DNA of 5,724 bases from UBA2160 sp964588665 (GTDB lineage: Bacteria > Chloroflexota > Dehalococcoidia > Lucifugimonadales > UBA1123): NCBI GenBank assembly GCA_964588665.1, contig CAZPQQ010000116.1, positions 1 to 5,724 of the forward strand, read 5' to 3'. Of the stretch, positions 1-5,433 are shown in pieces. Numbering within the stretch: position 1 is the stretch's first letter; every line of letters begins with the position of its first letter. A program made the position numbers and the translations under genes. The notes beneath the pieces are model-generated. The model was not told the DNA's origin, searched no databases, and saw nothing but the letters and a program-made list of their open reading frames with translations.

Positions 1-66
1 CAGATCCTGGAGAGACGGAAGGAGGTTCAGACCCGAACGATACAACGACGACGATGGTACAATCAT
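1..66 (-). CDS. possible 5' end of an unidentified gene, cut by the window edge
   Basis: After the ferredoxin stop codon, an ATG at 66-64 opens a frame that stays open for 22 codons to the window edge (begins MIVPSSSLYRSGL). It is in the same frame as the ferredoxin gene, so it could equally be the continuation of a longer ferredoxin interrupted by the TGA at 90-88. There is no good Shine-Dalgarno site before the ATG, and 22 open codons are easily expected by chance. I do not recognise the peptide. It is listed only because a downstream gene of the ferredoxin operon would be expected about here. Confidence 0.13.
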   Translation of the reverse strand, partial: MIVPSSSLYRSGLNLLPSLQDL

Positions 67-87
67 CAACTCAGAGAGCTCGCGATA

Positions 88-1413
88 TCAGCTCAAAGTC
101 TCTATTAACAATCTGTCCCATTTGGGCTGACAGCCAACAAAGGCGCCCGAAGGACAGGCGAAGGCGCACGATCCGCACCCGATGCACGTCGCTTCGTCTA
201 TGTCTATCCGGCCCAAGGGCGAGTGCTCGTGGTCCAGCGCAAGTGAGCCGGTTTCGGTCCGTTGCGTCAGAGCCAATATCGCTTGGGCGGACGCACTGCG
301 TCCGAACGCCACCAAAGCGCCTGTCGACGGCTCGCCCGTAAGCGGTAGTGCGTCCGGCACGGCCGCTTGGTCTCCGCCGGCGCCGTCGAGTTGCACTCGC
401 TCGCTGAACGGCGGGTCACCGAGACGCCGAAGAACTTCCCGGCAGTAGTCGACCCGGCCTTCCAAGATCGCCGGCGTTGAGTTCGGACACTTGTCGCCGC
501 AGGAGCTGATCTCGACGGTCGAGGCGCCGCCTGCCAGCGCTTGTAGAATGGCCGCGTTGGTCACGGCTGCGGCGCATGAGACCTTGACGGGCAGCCACGG
601 CGATGGAGGTGTTGCGGCATTCTTGCAGACGAACGCCACGTCGCGCTCCGTCAGATCCGACTCGATGCTGACCAGCGTCGCGATCTGCCGCTCGATTTCT
701 TGGTGCGATGCGCCCGGAAACTCCACCGCCCTGTGCGGGCAGGCCGCCACGCAGACCCCGCAACTGTTGCACTGAGATCGGTCCACGGCGACGCGATCGC
801 CGTCCAAGCTCAAGGCGTCCTGCGGACACGCCTCGACGCATTCGTAGCAACCATCCGAGGCGGCGCACTTGCCCATGGCTACGGTCGGCGCAGTGTCATA
901 CGAAACCGGCGGCACGGTGAACAGCGCCCGCCTGCTGACGCGGGTGTTGGAAGACGCCAGGGAGGCTCGAAGGTTCTCGGGCAAGGACCGCCGAAACGCC
1001 CTTGCGCGCTCGACTGCCGCCGCGAGCAACAACTCGACCCTGCTGCTGGCCCAGGCGCCATCGGATCTTGCTTCGTGGCGGTCTCCGATCACCGCTGTCT
1101 GCAGCCCGAGCGGATCGACTCCATGACGGCGCATCTGCGCATGCACCTCGATTTCCGGGAACTCGCCGGCGCAGATTCCCATCACGATGCGTTCAGCGGG
1201 GTCGTCGTCGAGCGCGCTTCCCACCGCCTTGGGCTGCTCGCAGAGGCGCTCTACGATTCGAACGGCAACACTCGCAAGGTTGCTTTGCAGACGTGCACTG
1301 ATTGCCGGAAGATCAAGCCCTTCGACCGTCGATGCCGCGTCCTTGCAGATCAGAACGAGGCAAGGCTTGATCTCGAGCTGCGGTTCTGTATTGGCGACCT
1401 CACTTCCCGTCAT
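88..1413 (-). CDS. multi-cluster 4Fe-4S ferredoxin with MvhD/HdrA-like cysteine regions
   Basis: This 441-residue, probably cytoplasmic, iron-sulfur protein is likely an electron carrier or adaptor for a molybdoenzyme. A central two-cluster ferredoxin module has C183-x5-C189-x2-C192-x3-C196-P and C215-x2-C218-x2-C221-x3-C225-P. A third motif, C410-x2-C413-x2-C416-x3-C420-P, sits near the C-terminus. Residues 255-335 (C263, C280, C305, C309, with SSCGDKCPN) resemble the hydrogenase iron-sulfur subunit MvhD. Residues 15-110 (C18, C23, C58, C81) are reminiscent of a degenerate HdrA/MvhD-like segment. I chose the ATG at 1413 because it overlaps the chaperone stop as ATGA and follows a strong purine-rich site; a longer frame to 1578 only runs inside the chaperone gene. 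Coupling to the TorD-like gene matches known molybdoenzyme accessory clusters, such as those of some formate dehydrogenases. The protein ends only 21 residues after the last CP, and the tail uses codons (AGA, TTG, TTA, ATA) unlike the rest, so it may be truncated. The iron-sulfur identity is firm; the partner enzyme is inferred. Confidence 0.9.
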   Translation of the reverse strand: MTGSEVANTEPQLEIKPCLVLICKDAASTVEGLDLPAISARLQSNLASVAVRIVERLCEQPKAVGSALDDDPAERIVMGICAGEFPEIEVHAQMRRHGVDPLGLQTAVIGDRHEARSDGAWASSRVELLLAAAVERARAFRRSLPENLRASLASSNTRVSRRALFTVPPVSYDTAPTVAMGKCAASDGCYECVEACPQDALSLDGDRVAVDRSQCNSCGVCVAACPHRAVEFPGASHQEIERQIATLVSIESDLTERDVAFVCKNAATPPSPWLPVKVSCAAAVTNAAILQALAGGASTVEISSCGDKCPNSTPAILEGRVDYCREVLRRLGDPPFSERVQLDGAGGDQAAVPDALPLTGEPSTGALVAFGRSASAQAILALTQRTETGSLALDHEHSPLGRIDIDEATCIGCGSCAFACPSGAFVGCQPKWDRLLIETLS

Positions 1414-2102
1414 CCCGCCTCCTCCTCCGATACGTGGTCGGTCAAGTGTCGTGACCACATCTCGACGAAGTCCACGTCGTGCGAGGTCAAGGCGTGGGCG
1501 GCTCGGGTCGCGCGGGCGTAGAAATCGGAGCGCCCTCGCGATTCCACGGCCCGTGCGAGACTGGGCAGCCACCGGCAAGGATGCTGCCGCAGAAAGCGCT
1601 CTTGCCTCTGGACGGAATCCAATATCGCCGGCATGTCACCCGATTCGAGGGCGTCGGACTCTAGTTCGCAAAGGTACGAAATGAACTCGAGTTCGACCCC
1701 GGCGTGGTCCGGAGTCTCCGCACCGGTCGCGACCATTGCAAGTCCCGCGCCGGTGTACTCGCCGTCGAGGTCGGCCATCAATTGGCCTGCTGCGAACGAA
1801 GTGGGGTCGAGGTATGCCGACTCCATGAGCGGGATGGGCTGCGGGAACGCTCCTGCGTCGAAGAGTCCGGAATACTCTGACTGAAGTCTGGGCATGTCGG
1901 CGAGCGTGAGTTCCTCAACAGCGGTGACAAACTCATCCCACGGGACGCTGAAAGCCAGCTCCGCGTCCCAGGTGAACTCGGTCCGGAGTTGACCGGCGAC
2001 TTCCGCGATCTCTGTCAGTGTGGCTTTTTCGGGGTGCAGCAGCATCGCTCCGAGCATGCCGTACGCCAAGCGACGGAGCTGCACAAGCTCGTTTATTTCC
2101 AT
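1410..2102 (-). CDS. TorD/DmsD-family molybdoenzyme maturation chaperone
   Basis: This 230-residue, largely helical cytoplasmic protein has no signal peptide or membrane segment and is of normal family length. TorD/DmsD/NarJ proteins bind the signal peptide or apo-form of a molybdopterin oxidoreductase and hold it until the cofactor is inserted. Family hallmarks are visible: EYSGLF at 76-81 followed by P-x-ES-x-Y (ESAY 94-97), the signature ETPDH at 129-133 followed by VELEF at 136-140, and ERFLRQH with a later tryptophan (W178) in the C-terminal helices. The ATG at 2102 has no Shine-Dalgarno site; instead an extended -10 promoter lies just before it, suggesting a leaderless mRNA. The 3' end encodes SEEEAG, and its GAG repeats double as the ribosome binding site of the ferredoxin gene, which starts within the stop codon. 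No molybdoenzyme catalytic subunit is in the window, so the client is unknown and probably lies to the left. Confidence 0.92.
   Translation of the reverse strand: MEINELVQLRRLAYGMLGAMLLHPEKATLTEIAEVAGQLRTEFTWDAELAFSVPWDEFVTAVEELTLADMPRLQSEYSGLFDAGAFPQPIPLMESAYLDPTSFAAGQLMADLDGEYTGAGLAMVATGAETPDHAGVELEFISYLCELESDALESGDMPAILDSVQRQERFLRQHPCRWLPSLARAVESRGRSDFYARATRAAHALTSHDVDFVEMWSRHLTDHVSEEEAG
1418..1428 (-). promoter_or_regulatory. ribosome binding site of the ferredoxin gene, inside the chaperone coding region
   Basis: The minus strand reads GGAGGAGGAGG, followed by CGGG and the ATG at 1413. It lies within the codons for the final Glu residues of the TorD-like chaperone. It fixes the ferredoxin start at 1413 rather than at the longer in-frame ATG (1578) and implies translational coupling of the two genes. 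Confidence 0.8.
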
Positions 2103-2107
2103 CGGTG

Positions 2108-2116
2108 GATCATACC
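2108..2116 (-). promoter_or_regulatory. extended -10 promoter of the chaperone-ferredoxin operon, probably leaderless
   Basis: The minus strand reads TGGTATGAT, an extended -10 (TGn plus TATGAT, five of six matches to TATAAT). No convincing -35 is present, as is common for extended -10 promoters. Six bases (CCACCG) separate the hexamer from the ATG at 2102, so initiation at the usual distance would fall on or next to the start codon. The absence of a Shine-Dalgarno site fits a leaderless transcript. Confidence 0.5.
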
Positions 2117-2359
2117 ATGAAGACCGGACGACGCCTGTTTGGCTCGGCGCTGCCCGTCAAGGGAGGGAGACTCAACGGAATCGAGGAACGCCGGCACCGG
2201 AGGTGAGAGGCCGAACCGGAAGCCGGTGCGGTATTCGCCGTCGTGCGCCGATCTGTTCTCCGACGGATCTGCGGCGAGGCGCCCGGTTGATTGTTGTCGT
2301 CGCACTGTCGTCGGCTGAATTGCCGGCACTCTCGACGAGGTGCCCGTGGGGCGGGATGG

Positions 2360-3613
2360 TTACCGCTCGTCGTCGGCGATCGCGGGCTTCCCGCCGAGCC
2401 GGATTTGGTCCCTGATCGCGGTGGCGAGATGCACGACTCGCGACAGATCGGTGACCACGAGTGCCGCCGCTAGGCCAAAGTACATGAACGCGAATATTCG
2501 CCGAACTTCTTGGTCCGGAAAGAACAGATGCGCGATGAACAAAATCAGCAGAAGCGCTCCCATCCACCAGTGGAGCACCCTCGGCGCGATGAGCAATATG
2601 GCGAAGATCGAAACCGCGGTCGTCAGCATGAATTCAATCGACTGTCGGTCGTCCAGCGGGAAGTTGAGGAGCTCCCCGGCTGACCAGCTAAACAACACGA
2701 CCATGCTGCCGATCAGCAACGTGAGCTGATTGACCTCGGCTGAGATCAGCGTGGTGAGGCCGGCAGTTGGATTCGACCGCAGCGAGAACAATATGGCGAC
2801 GATGATCTCCGGCGATTCCGACGCCAACGGCGCGATCCACTGGATGAGGATGAACTCGTCGATGCCGAATTCCGCGCCGGTTTCGACCAGCCCGTCGACG
2901 AAAGGCTCCGCGGCTATCAGGATGATGCCCGCGGCGTAGACCAGGAATGCCGCGGCGACAGCCCTCCTTTGAACTGGCGGCAACGCTCCGACGAGCCTCG
3001 CCACGCCCACGAGCTCCGGTTCTTCCGAATCACTCGTGGAACTCTTCCAAAGGTAAAACGCAAAGAGCAAGATCAGGGCGACTGCCAGCAACAGAGGGAC
3101 CTGTCCGAAGATGAATATGATGGCCGTCATCGCCGTCGCTATGACGATCATCGCCATCTCCAGACTCATGGAGCCGCGCATGTCGAGCACGTCCCTGCGT
3201 TTGAGCCAGTAGATGAGGATCACAAGCGACCAGCCAAGGCCGATGAGGAGTCGGTTGGAACCCGTGACGTTGGCCGCGACGCGCCCCATCTCGTCTGTGA
3301 ACTCCGCAGTCGCGGGGTCGAAAGACGCTCCTGCCTGCCATGCCAGAACCACTTCGATGGCGTATTCGGGCAGCACGGCTACCAGAGCGAGCACGGCGAT
3401 GGCGAACGATGCCGAGACATCCATCTGGGCTACTTCGGCCGCCCATGAGAGCAGGAATGCCCCGGCGACGATGCCGAGTCCGTAGAGCAGGGAAGCGAAA
3501 ATCGGGTCGACATGGGCGTCGGTGATTCGCAGGATGATCGCCGGCACGCCGCCGACGATGAATATCAATACCGAGGCCCAGAGCTTACGATTAGGTTGCT
3601 GAGATTCCTCCAT
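2360..3613 (-). CDS. calcium/cation antiporter family (sodium/calcium exchanger-like) integral membrane protein
   Basis: This 417-residue polytopic inner-membrane protein has roughly 11-12 hydrophobic segments (about 11-30, 37-58, 66-92, 117-136, 150-190, 216-236, 252-277, 284-310, 327-345, 348-364, 371-390). The CaCA-family inverted alpha repeats are recognisable. The first has AVLPEYAIE (E83) followed by ANVTGSN (N115, N120). The second has APLASESPEI (E269) followed by SAEVNQLTLLIGS (N295). In the family the paired acidic residues in the PE motifs coordinate the transported cation. A soluble loop rich in S, D and E (190-200) separates the halves. Family proteins exchange Ca2+ or another cation for Na+ or H+; the ion pair here cannot be read from sequence, and some relatives are annotated as sodium:proton exchangers. 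The ATG at 3613 is the only upstream start in frame. A GGAGG site lies 13 bases before it, longer than usual, and is part of a dyad. The gene is 102 bp downstream of the VTT gene and probably has its own promoter. Confidence 0.88.
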   Translation of the reverse strand: MEESQQPNRKLWASVLIFIVGGVPAIILRITDAHVDPIFASLLYGLGIVAGAFLLSWAAEVAQMDVSASFAIAVLALVAVLPEYAIEVVLAWQAGASFDPATAEFTDEMGRVAANVTGSNRLLIGLGWSLVILIYWLKRRDVLDMRGSMSLEMAMIVIATAMTAIIFIFGQVPLLLAVALILLFAFYLWKSSTSDSEEPELVGVARLVGALPPVQRRAVAAAFLVYAAGIILIAAEPFVDGLVETGAEFGIDEFILIQWIAPLASESPEIIVAILFSLRSNPTAGLTTLISAEVNQLTLLIGSMVVLFSWSAGELLNFPLDDRQSIEFMLTTAVSIFAILLIAPRVLHWWMGALLLILFIAHLFFPDQEVRRIFAFMYFGLAAALVVTDLSRVVHLATAIRDQIRLGGKPAIADDER

Positions 3614-3627
3614 GTTCCGGGAAGGAC

Positions 3628-3667
3628 CTCCATCCGAAAATGATCGAGAAACGATTACCGGATGGAG
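3628..3667. promoter_or_regulatory. 40-bp dyad upstream of the antiporter gene (operator or leader hairpin)
   Basis: The plus strand has CTCCATCCG at 3628-3636 and its perfect reverse complement CGGATGGAG at 3659-3667. Inside, TGATCG (3641-3646) can pair with CGATTA (3652-3657), with one G-T wobble, around a five-base loop. On the minus strand the inner-side arm contains most of the GGAGG at 3631-3627 that could serve as ribosome binding site for the ATG at 3613. No T-run follows on either strand, so it does not look like a terminator. It also overlaps the predicted -10 and start site of the antiporter promoter, which would fit a repressor operator. Confidence 0.6.
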
Positions 3668-3695
3668 TGTAGTGGGCGGAAATGCGACCTGTCAA
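3666..3695 (-). promoter_or_regulatory. candidate sigma70-like promoter of the antiporter gene
   Basis: On the minus strand TTGACA (3695-3690) is followed after 18 bases by TACACT (3671-3666), four of six matches to the -10 consensus. Transcription would start near 3659, within the dyad, leaving a leader of about 45 bases before the ATG at 3613. The perfect -35 is embedded in a small inverted repeat (CTGT and ACAG). It is supported by sequence match only. Confidence 0.4.
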
Positions 3696-3715
3696 ATAAC
3701 AGACGGATGCACTTG

Positions 3716-4417
3716 CTAGGCCGGAGGCCCCATCAACAGGCTAAAGCCGTAATGCGATGCAGACGCCAAGATCGTGATCCGGATTATCTTCGCGGCTGCC
3801 ACGGAGTAGAAGAACTTGAACAGCGGGAATCGCACCGTCCCAGCCCAGACGCCCGCGATGTCGAACGGCACGGGCAGAACAGCGAAGGCGAAGATCGCTC
3901 TCGCTCCGAATCGGTCGGTCCACTTTTGCAGGCGATTGTACAACCATCTGCCGTCGACGACGCTGCGGCCTCGCACACCGATGAAGTAGCCGACGAGCTC
4001 GCCCGCTGCCGCCGCCAGCCCTCCAAGCAAACCCACCACGAACGGATTGAGGAACACGGCCACGCCGAGCGTATAGGCCGGCCATGGAGTTGGAAGAATG
4101 ACCATCGCGCTGTTGCTGAACTCGGCCAGCACGACTCCCGGATACGCGAGAACGTCGATCTGCGACAACTCATCCACGTACCGAAATACGAAAGCCAGGG
4201 CGGCGACCTGAACGCCGATCACGGCTATCGCGGTGACTGCGAACTTTACAATCTTCAGAGTGCCCGCGCGCTCGGTGGTCTCAACTTGAGCTTCCGAGCC
4301 GGGCATCGAGTGTGCAATCGTCAGGGAACCGCTGTCTTGCCTTGTCTCGAAGTGAGCTTCAGATTCGGGCAGCGATCGTGCGATAGACTGATTTTGGTTT
4401 AGTGTTGCGGCGACCAA
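3716..4417 (-). CDS. VTT-domain (DedA/TVP38-like, SNARE-associated) membrane protein
   Basis: From the TTG start this is a 233-residue inner-membrane protein. It has a polar N-terminal tail (1-54), a first membrane helix at about 55-78 and the VTT domain at about 95-215. Domain marks are an ILPTP turn (107-111), a Gly/Ala-rich helix ending in GE (139-140), W-x-x-RFG (166-171), P-x-P-x-D (182-186) and a conserved-type lysine (210). VTT-domain proteins are implicated in phospholipid flipping and membrane homeostasis; the substrate here is unknown. The start is chosen at TTG 4417 because AGGAGG lies seven bases upstream. An in-frame ATG at 4492 would add 25 residues but has only a weak site. The tail is a tandem imperfect repeat of 22 residues (11-32 and 33-54; SIARSLPESEA against TIAHSMPGSEA). 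The gene is transcribed divergently from the FHA regulator and sits upstream of the antiporter gene. The family call is good; the role is not specific. Confidence 0.82.
   Translation of the reverse strand: MVAATLNQNQSIARSLPESEAHFETRQDSGSLTIAHSMPGSEAQVETTERAGTLKIVKFAVTAIAVIGVQVAALAFVFRYVDELSQIDVLAYPGVVLAEFSNSAMVILPTPWPAYTLGVAVFLNPFVVGLLGGLAAAAGELVGYFIGVRGRSVVDGRWLYNRLQKWTDRFGARAIFAFAVLPVPFDIAGVWAGTVRFPLFKFFYSVAAAKIIRITILASASHYGFSLLMGPPA
4256..4387 (-). repeat. imperfect 66-bp tandem duplication coding for the VTT protein's N-terminal tail
   Basis: Two adjacent 66-bp units (4387-4322 and 4321-4256 on the coding strand) encode 22 residues each. Ten of 22 positions are identical and several more are conservative (S/T, L/M). 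The DNA remains clearly alignable, with about 30 of 41 bases matching in the part I compared. This indicates an in-frame duplication of a soluble linker. The units lie before the first membrane helix and are rich in Ser, Glu and Thr. Confidence 0.65.
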
Positions 4418-4424
4418 CAGGAAA

Positions 4425-4430
4425 CCTCCT
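4425..4430 (-). promoter_or_regulatory. ribosome binding site selecting the TTG start of the VTT gene
   Basis: The minus strand has AGGAGG, then seven bases, then TTG at 4417. The longer in-frame ATG (4492) lacks a comparable site. The FHA gene also uses a TTG with a good site, so TTG starts look normal for this genome. Confidence 0.6.
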
Positions 4431-4542
4431 CGCGGGGTGTCGTCGCTGCGGCCGCCGGGGTTTCCGGCGATGAGCAAACTGACCCCACACATTTGATTAA
4501 AGACGACCTACAACCATTGGAACAGGGCACGTGCACCGATAC

Positions 4543-4580
4543 TTGACCCGAGGCTGCCACAGTGCTGACAATCTCCTGAC
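4543..4580 (+). promoter_or_regulatory. array of four pentamers at 11-bp spacing, candidate OmpR/PhoB-type operator
   Basis: TTGAC (4543), CTGCC (4554), CTGAC (4565) and CTGAC (4576) begin exactly 11 bp apart. An 11-bp direct repeat period is the binding geometry of OmpR/PhoB winged-helix regulators, and the PhoB box itself is a repeat of CTGTCA-like units. The adjacent gene encodes a protein with that DNA-binding fold. The array lies about 54 bp upstream of the predicted -35 of the FHA gene and about 125 bp before the VTT start. Its function is inferred. Confidence 0.45.
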
Positions 4581-4596
4581 TTTCGAGTCAGGTTGT
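4568..4596. repeat. UUCG-loop inverted repeat in the divergent intergenic region
   Basis: CCTGACT (4575-4581), loop TTCG, AGTCAGG (4586-4592) is a perfect 7-bp stem. An outer ACAA (4568-4571) and TTGT (4593-4596) can pair with a three-base bulge on the left. There is no T-run on either side, so it is not a typical intrinsic terminator. Its left arm contains the last CTGAC of the 11-bp array and its right arm the same pentamer inverted, so it may be a protein-binding dyad rather than an RNA element. Confidence 0.55.
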
Positions 4597-4633
4597 GAAG
4601 ACGCGGAGCACCCCTCGATTCGCCGCCCATACG

Positions 4634-4662
4634 TTGACACTGACCAGCGTCGGGATTAAACT
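4634..4662 (+). promoter_or_regulatory. sigma70-like promoter of the FHA/winged-helix regulator
   Basis: Perfect -35 TTGACA (4634-4639), a 17-base spacer, and TAAACT (4657-4662), with four of six matches to TATAAT. Transcription would begin near 4669, giving a leader of roughly 55 bases before the TTG start at 4725. Confidence 0.5.
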
Positions 4663-4711
4663 CGCTCAGAGGCGAAATCCACTCCCAATTTGGTGATGCC
4701 CGCCAATCCAC

Positions 4712-4716
4712 AGGAG
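4712..4716 (+). promoter_or_regulatory. ribosome binding site of the FHA regulator gene
   Basis: AGGAG followed by eight bases and the TTG at 4725. No ATG or GTG with a comparable site lies nearby, and the next in-frame ATG (4794) is already inside the FHA domain, so the TTG is the best start. Confidence 0.6.
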
Positions 4717-4724
4717 CCCGCGCG

Positions 4725-5411
4725 TTGGACTCAACAGACAGCAATTCCCCGGCGCCGAATGTTACGGGCGGCGCAGACAGGCCGACGCTGCTCATGCAGG
4801 GCGGTCCCAACTCGGGCGAAACAATCGCCTTGAGCACCAGCCACACCACCCTCGGACGTCATTCAGAGAACGAGGTCGTGTTCGACGAACCCCTCGCTTC
4901 TCGGAGGCATGCCGTCATCATGGAGACGGGAGGCGGGTTTTCCATTCGTGACTTGGGCAGCACGAATGGCACCTACCTCAACGACCAGCGGATCGGAGAA
5001 GACGACCAGTCGATTGAAAACGGCGACGTCATTAGATTGAGAGGCGGTGGCATCACCGCTGTCTTCACCGAAGGCGGGGGCAGGACGATGAGGCTCTCAA
5101 CCGTTGGGCCGCCCGTTACCGACGTCGTGGTGGACGCCAGGGCGCGTCAGGTCTACGTCCGAGGCGATCGTCTCGAACCTCCGCTGACTCGGAAGCAGTT
5201 CGATCTGCTGATGCTTTTGGCGGGCCGCAAAGGCGAGGCGGTGAGCCGCGACGAGATTGCGAACTCGGTTTGGCCGGAACGACCCCAGGGCGACGTGGGC
5301 AACCACGAGATCGAACAGTCTGTCCGACGCGTTCGAGTGCGGATAGAAGAAGACCCTTCGAACCCCGTCCTCCTCGTCACTGTGCGGGGCTACGGCTACA
5401 GGTTAAACTGA
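4725..5411 (+). CDS. FHA-domain transcriptional regulator with C-terminal OmpR/PhoB-type winged helix
   Basis: This 228-residue cytoplasmic protein is a likely phosphothreonine-responsive transcription factor. An FHA domain at about 20-115 keeps the phosphopeptide-binding residues: LGRH (43-46), the SRRH motif (59-62) and NGTY (81-84). FHA domains bind phosphothreonine peptides, typically made by Ser/Thr kinases. A winged helix at about 150-228 shows LTRKQFDLLMLL, an EAVSRDEI turn, a recognition helix with HEIEQSVRRVRVRI (194-207) and the wing hairpin VTVRGYGYRL, as in Trans_reg_C domains. There is no response-regulator receiver domain, so the FHA domain appears to replace it as input module; no Ser/Thr kinase is in the window. 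The order differs from EmbR, where the DNA-binding domain is N-terminal and FHA C-terminal. TTG start with a good site, its own promoter, and a candidate operator array upstream suggest autoregulation. Domain identity is firm; targets are unknown. Confidence 0.93.
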   Translation: MDSTDSNSPAPNVTGGADRPTLLMQGGPNSGETIALSTSHTTLGRHSENEVVFDEPLASRRHAVIMETGGGFSIRDLGSTNGTYLNDQRIGEDDQSIENGDVIRLRGGGITAVFTEGGGRTMRLSTVGPPVTDVVVDARARQVYVRGDRLEPPLTRKQFDLLMLLAGRKGEAVSRDEIANSVWPERPQGDVGNHEIEQSVRRVRVRIEEDPSNPVLLVTVRGYGYRLN

Positions 5412-5433
5412 GCGGAATGCCCAACTCACGTCG

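Noticed and set aside
19..25. Strong plus-strand Shine-Dalgarno-like AAGGAGG
   Set aside because: No ATG, GTG or TTG lies at a useful distance; the next ATG (54) is 28 bases away and opens only an antisense frame.
88..90. Ferredoxin TGA as selenocysteine codon
   Set aside because: No cysteine-type redox context surrounds it and no SECIS-like hairpin is evident in the following 87 bases; kept only as a remote alternative.
700..1521. 273-codon plus-strand open frame
   Set aside because: It lies entirely antisense to the ferredoxin gene, has no domain-like sequence and is Arg/Ala-rich as expected of GC-rich antisense frames.
2194..2229. Inverted repeats GCACCGG/CCGGTGC and ACCGG/CCGGT after the antiporter gene
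   Set aside because: Stems are short or have a 22-base loop and no T-run follows on the minus strand, so a terminator call is not supported.
2172..2567. 131-codon minus-strand open frame across the antiporter 3' end
   Set aside because: It overlaps the antiporter in another frame and is Arg/Ser-rich without motif.
2969..3448. 159-codon plus-strand open frame
   Set aside because: Antisense to the antiporter gene; its composition is a shadow of the hydrophobic helices.
3662..4402. 246-codon plus-strand open frame
   Set aside because: Antisense to the VTT gene, highly charged with His/Arg/Asp runs and no recognisable motif; it is the reverse reading of membrane-helix codons.
4508..4849. 113-codon minus-strand open frame upstream of the VTT gene
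   Set aside because: It overlaps the start of the FHA domain gene and the control region, has no ribosome site or motif, and its end lies in the divergent promoter region.
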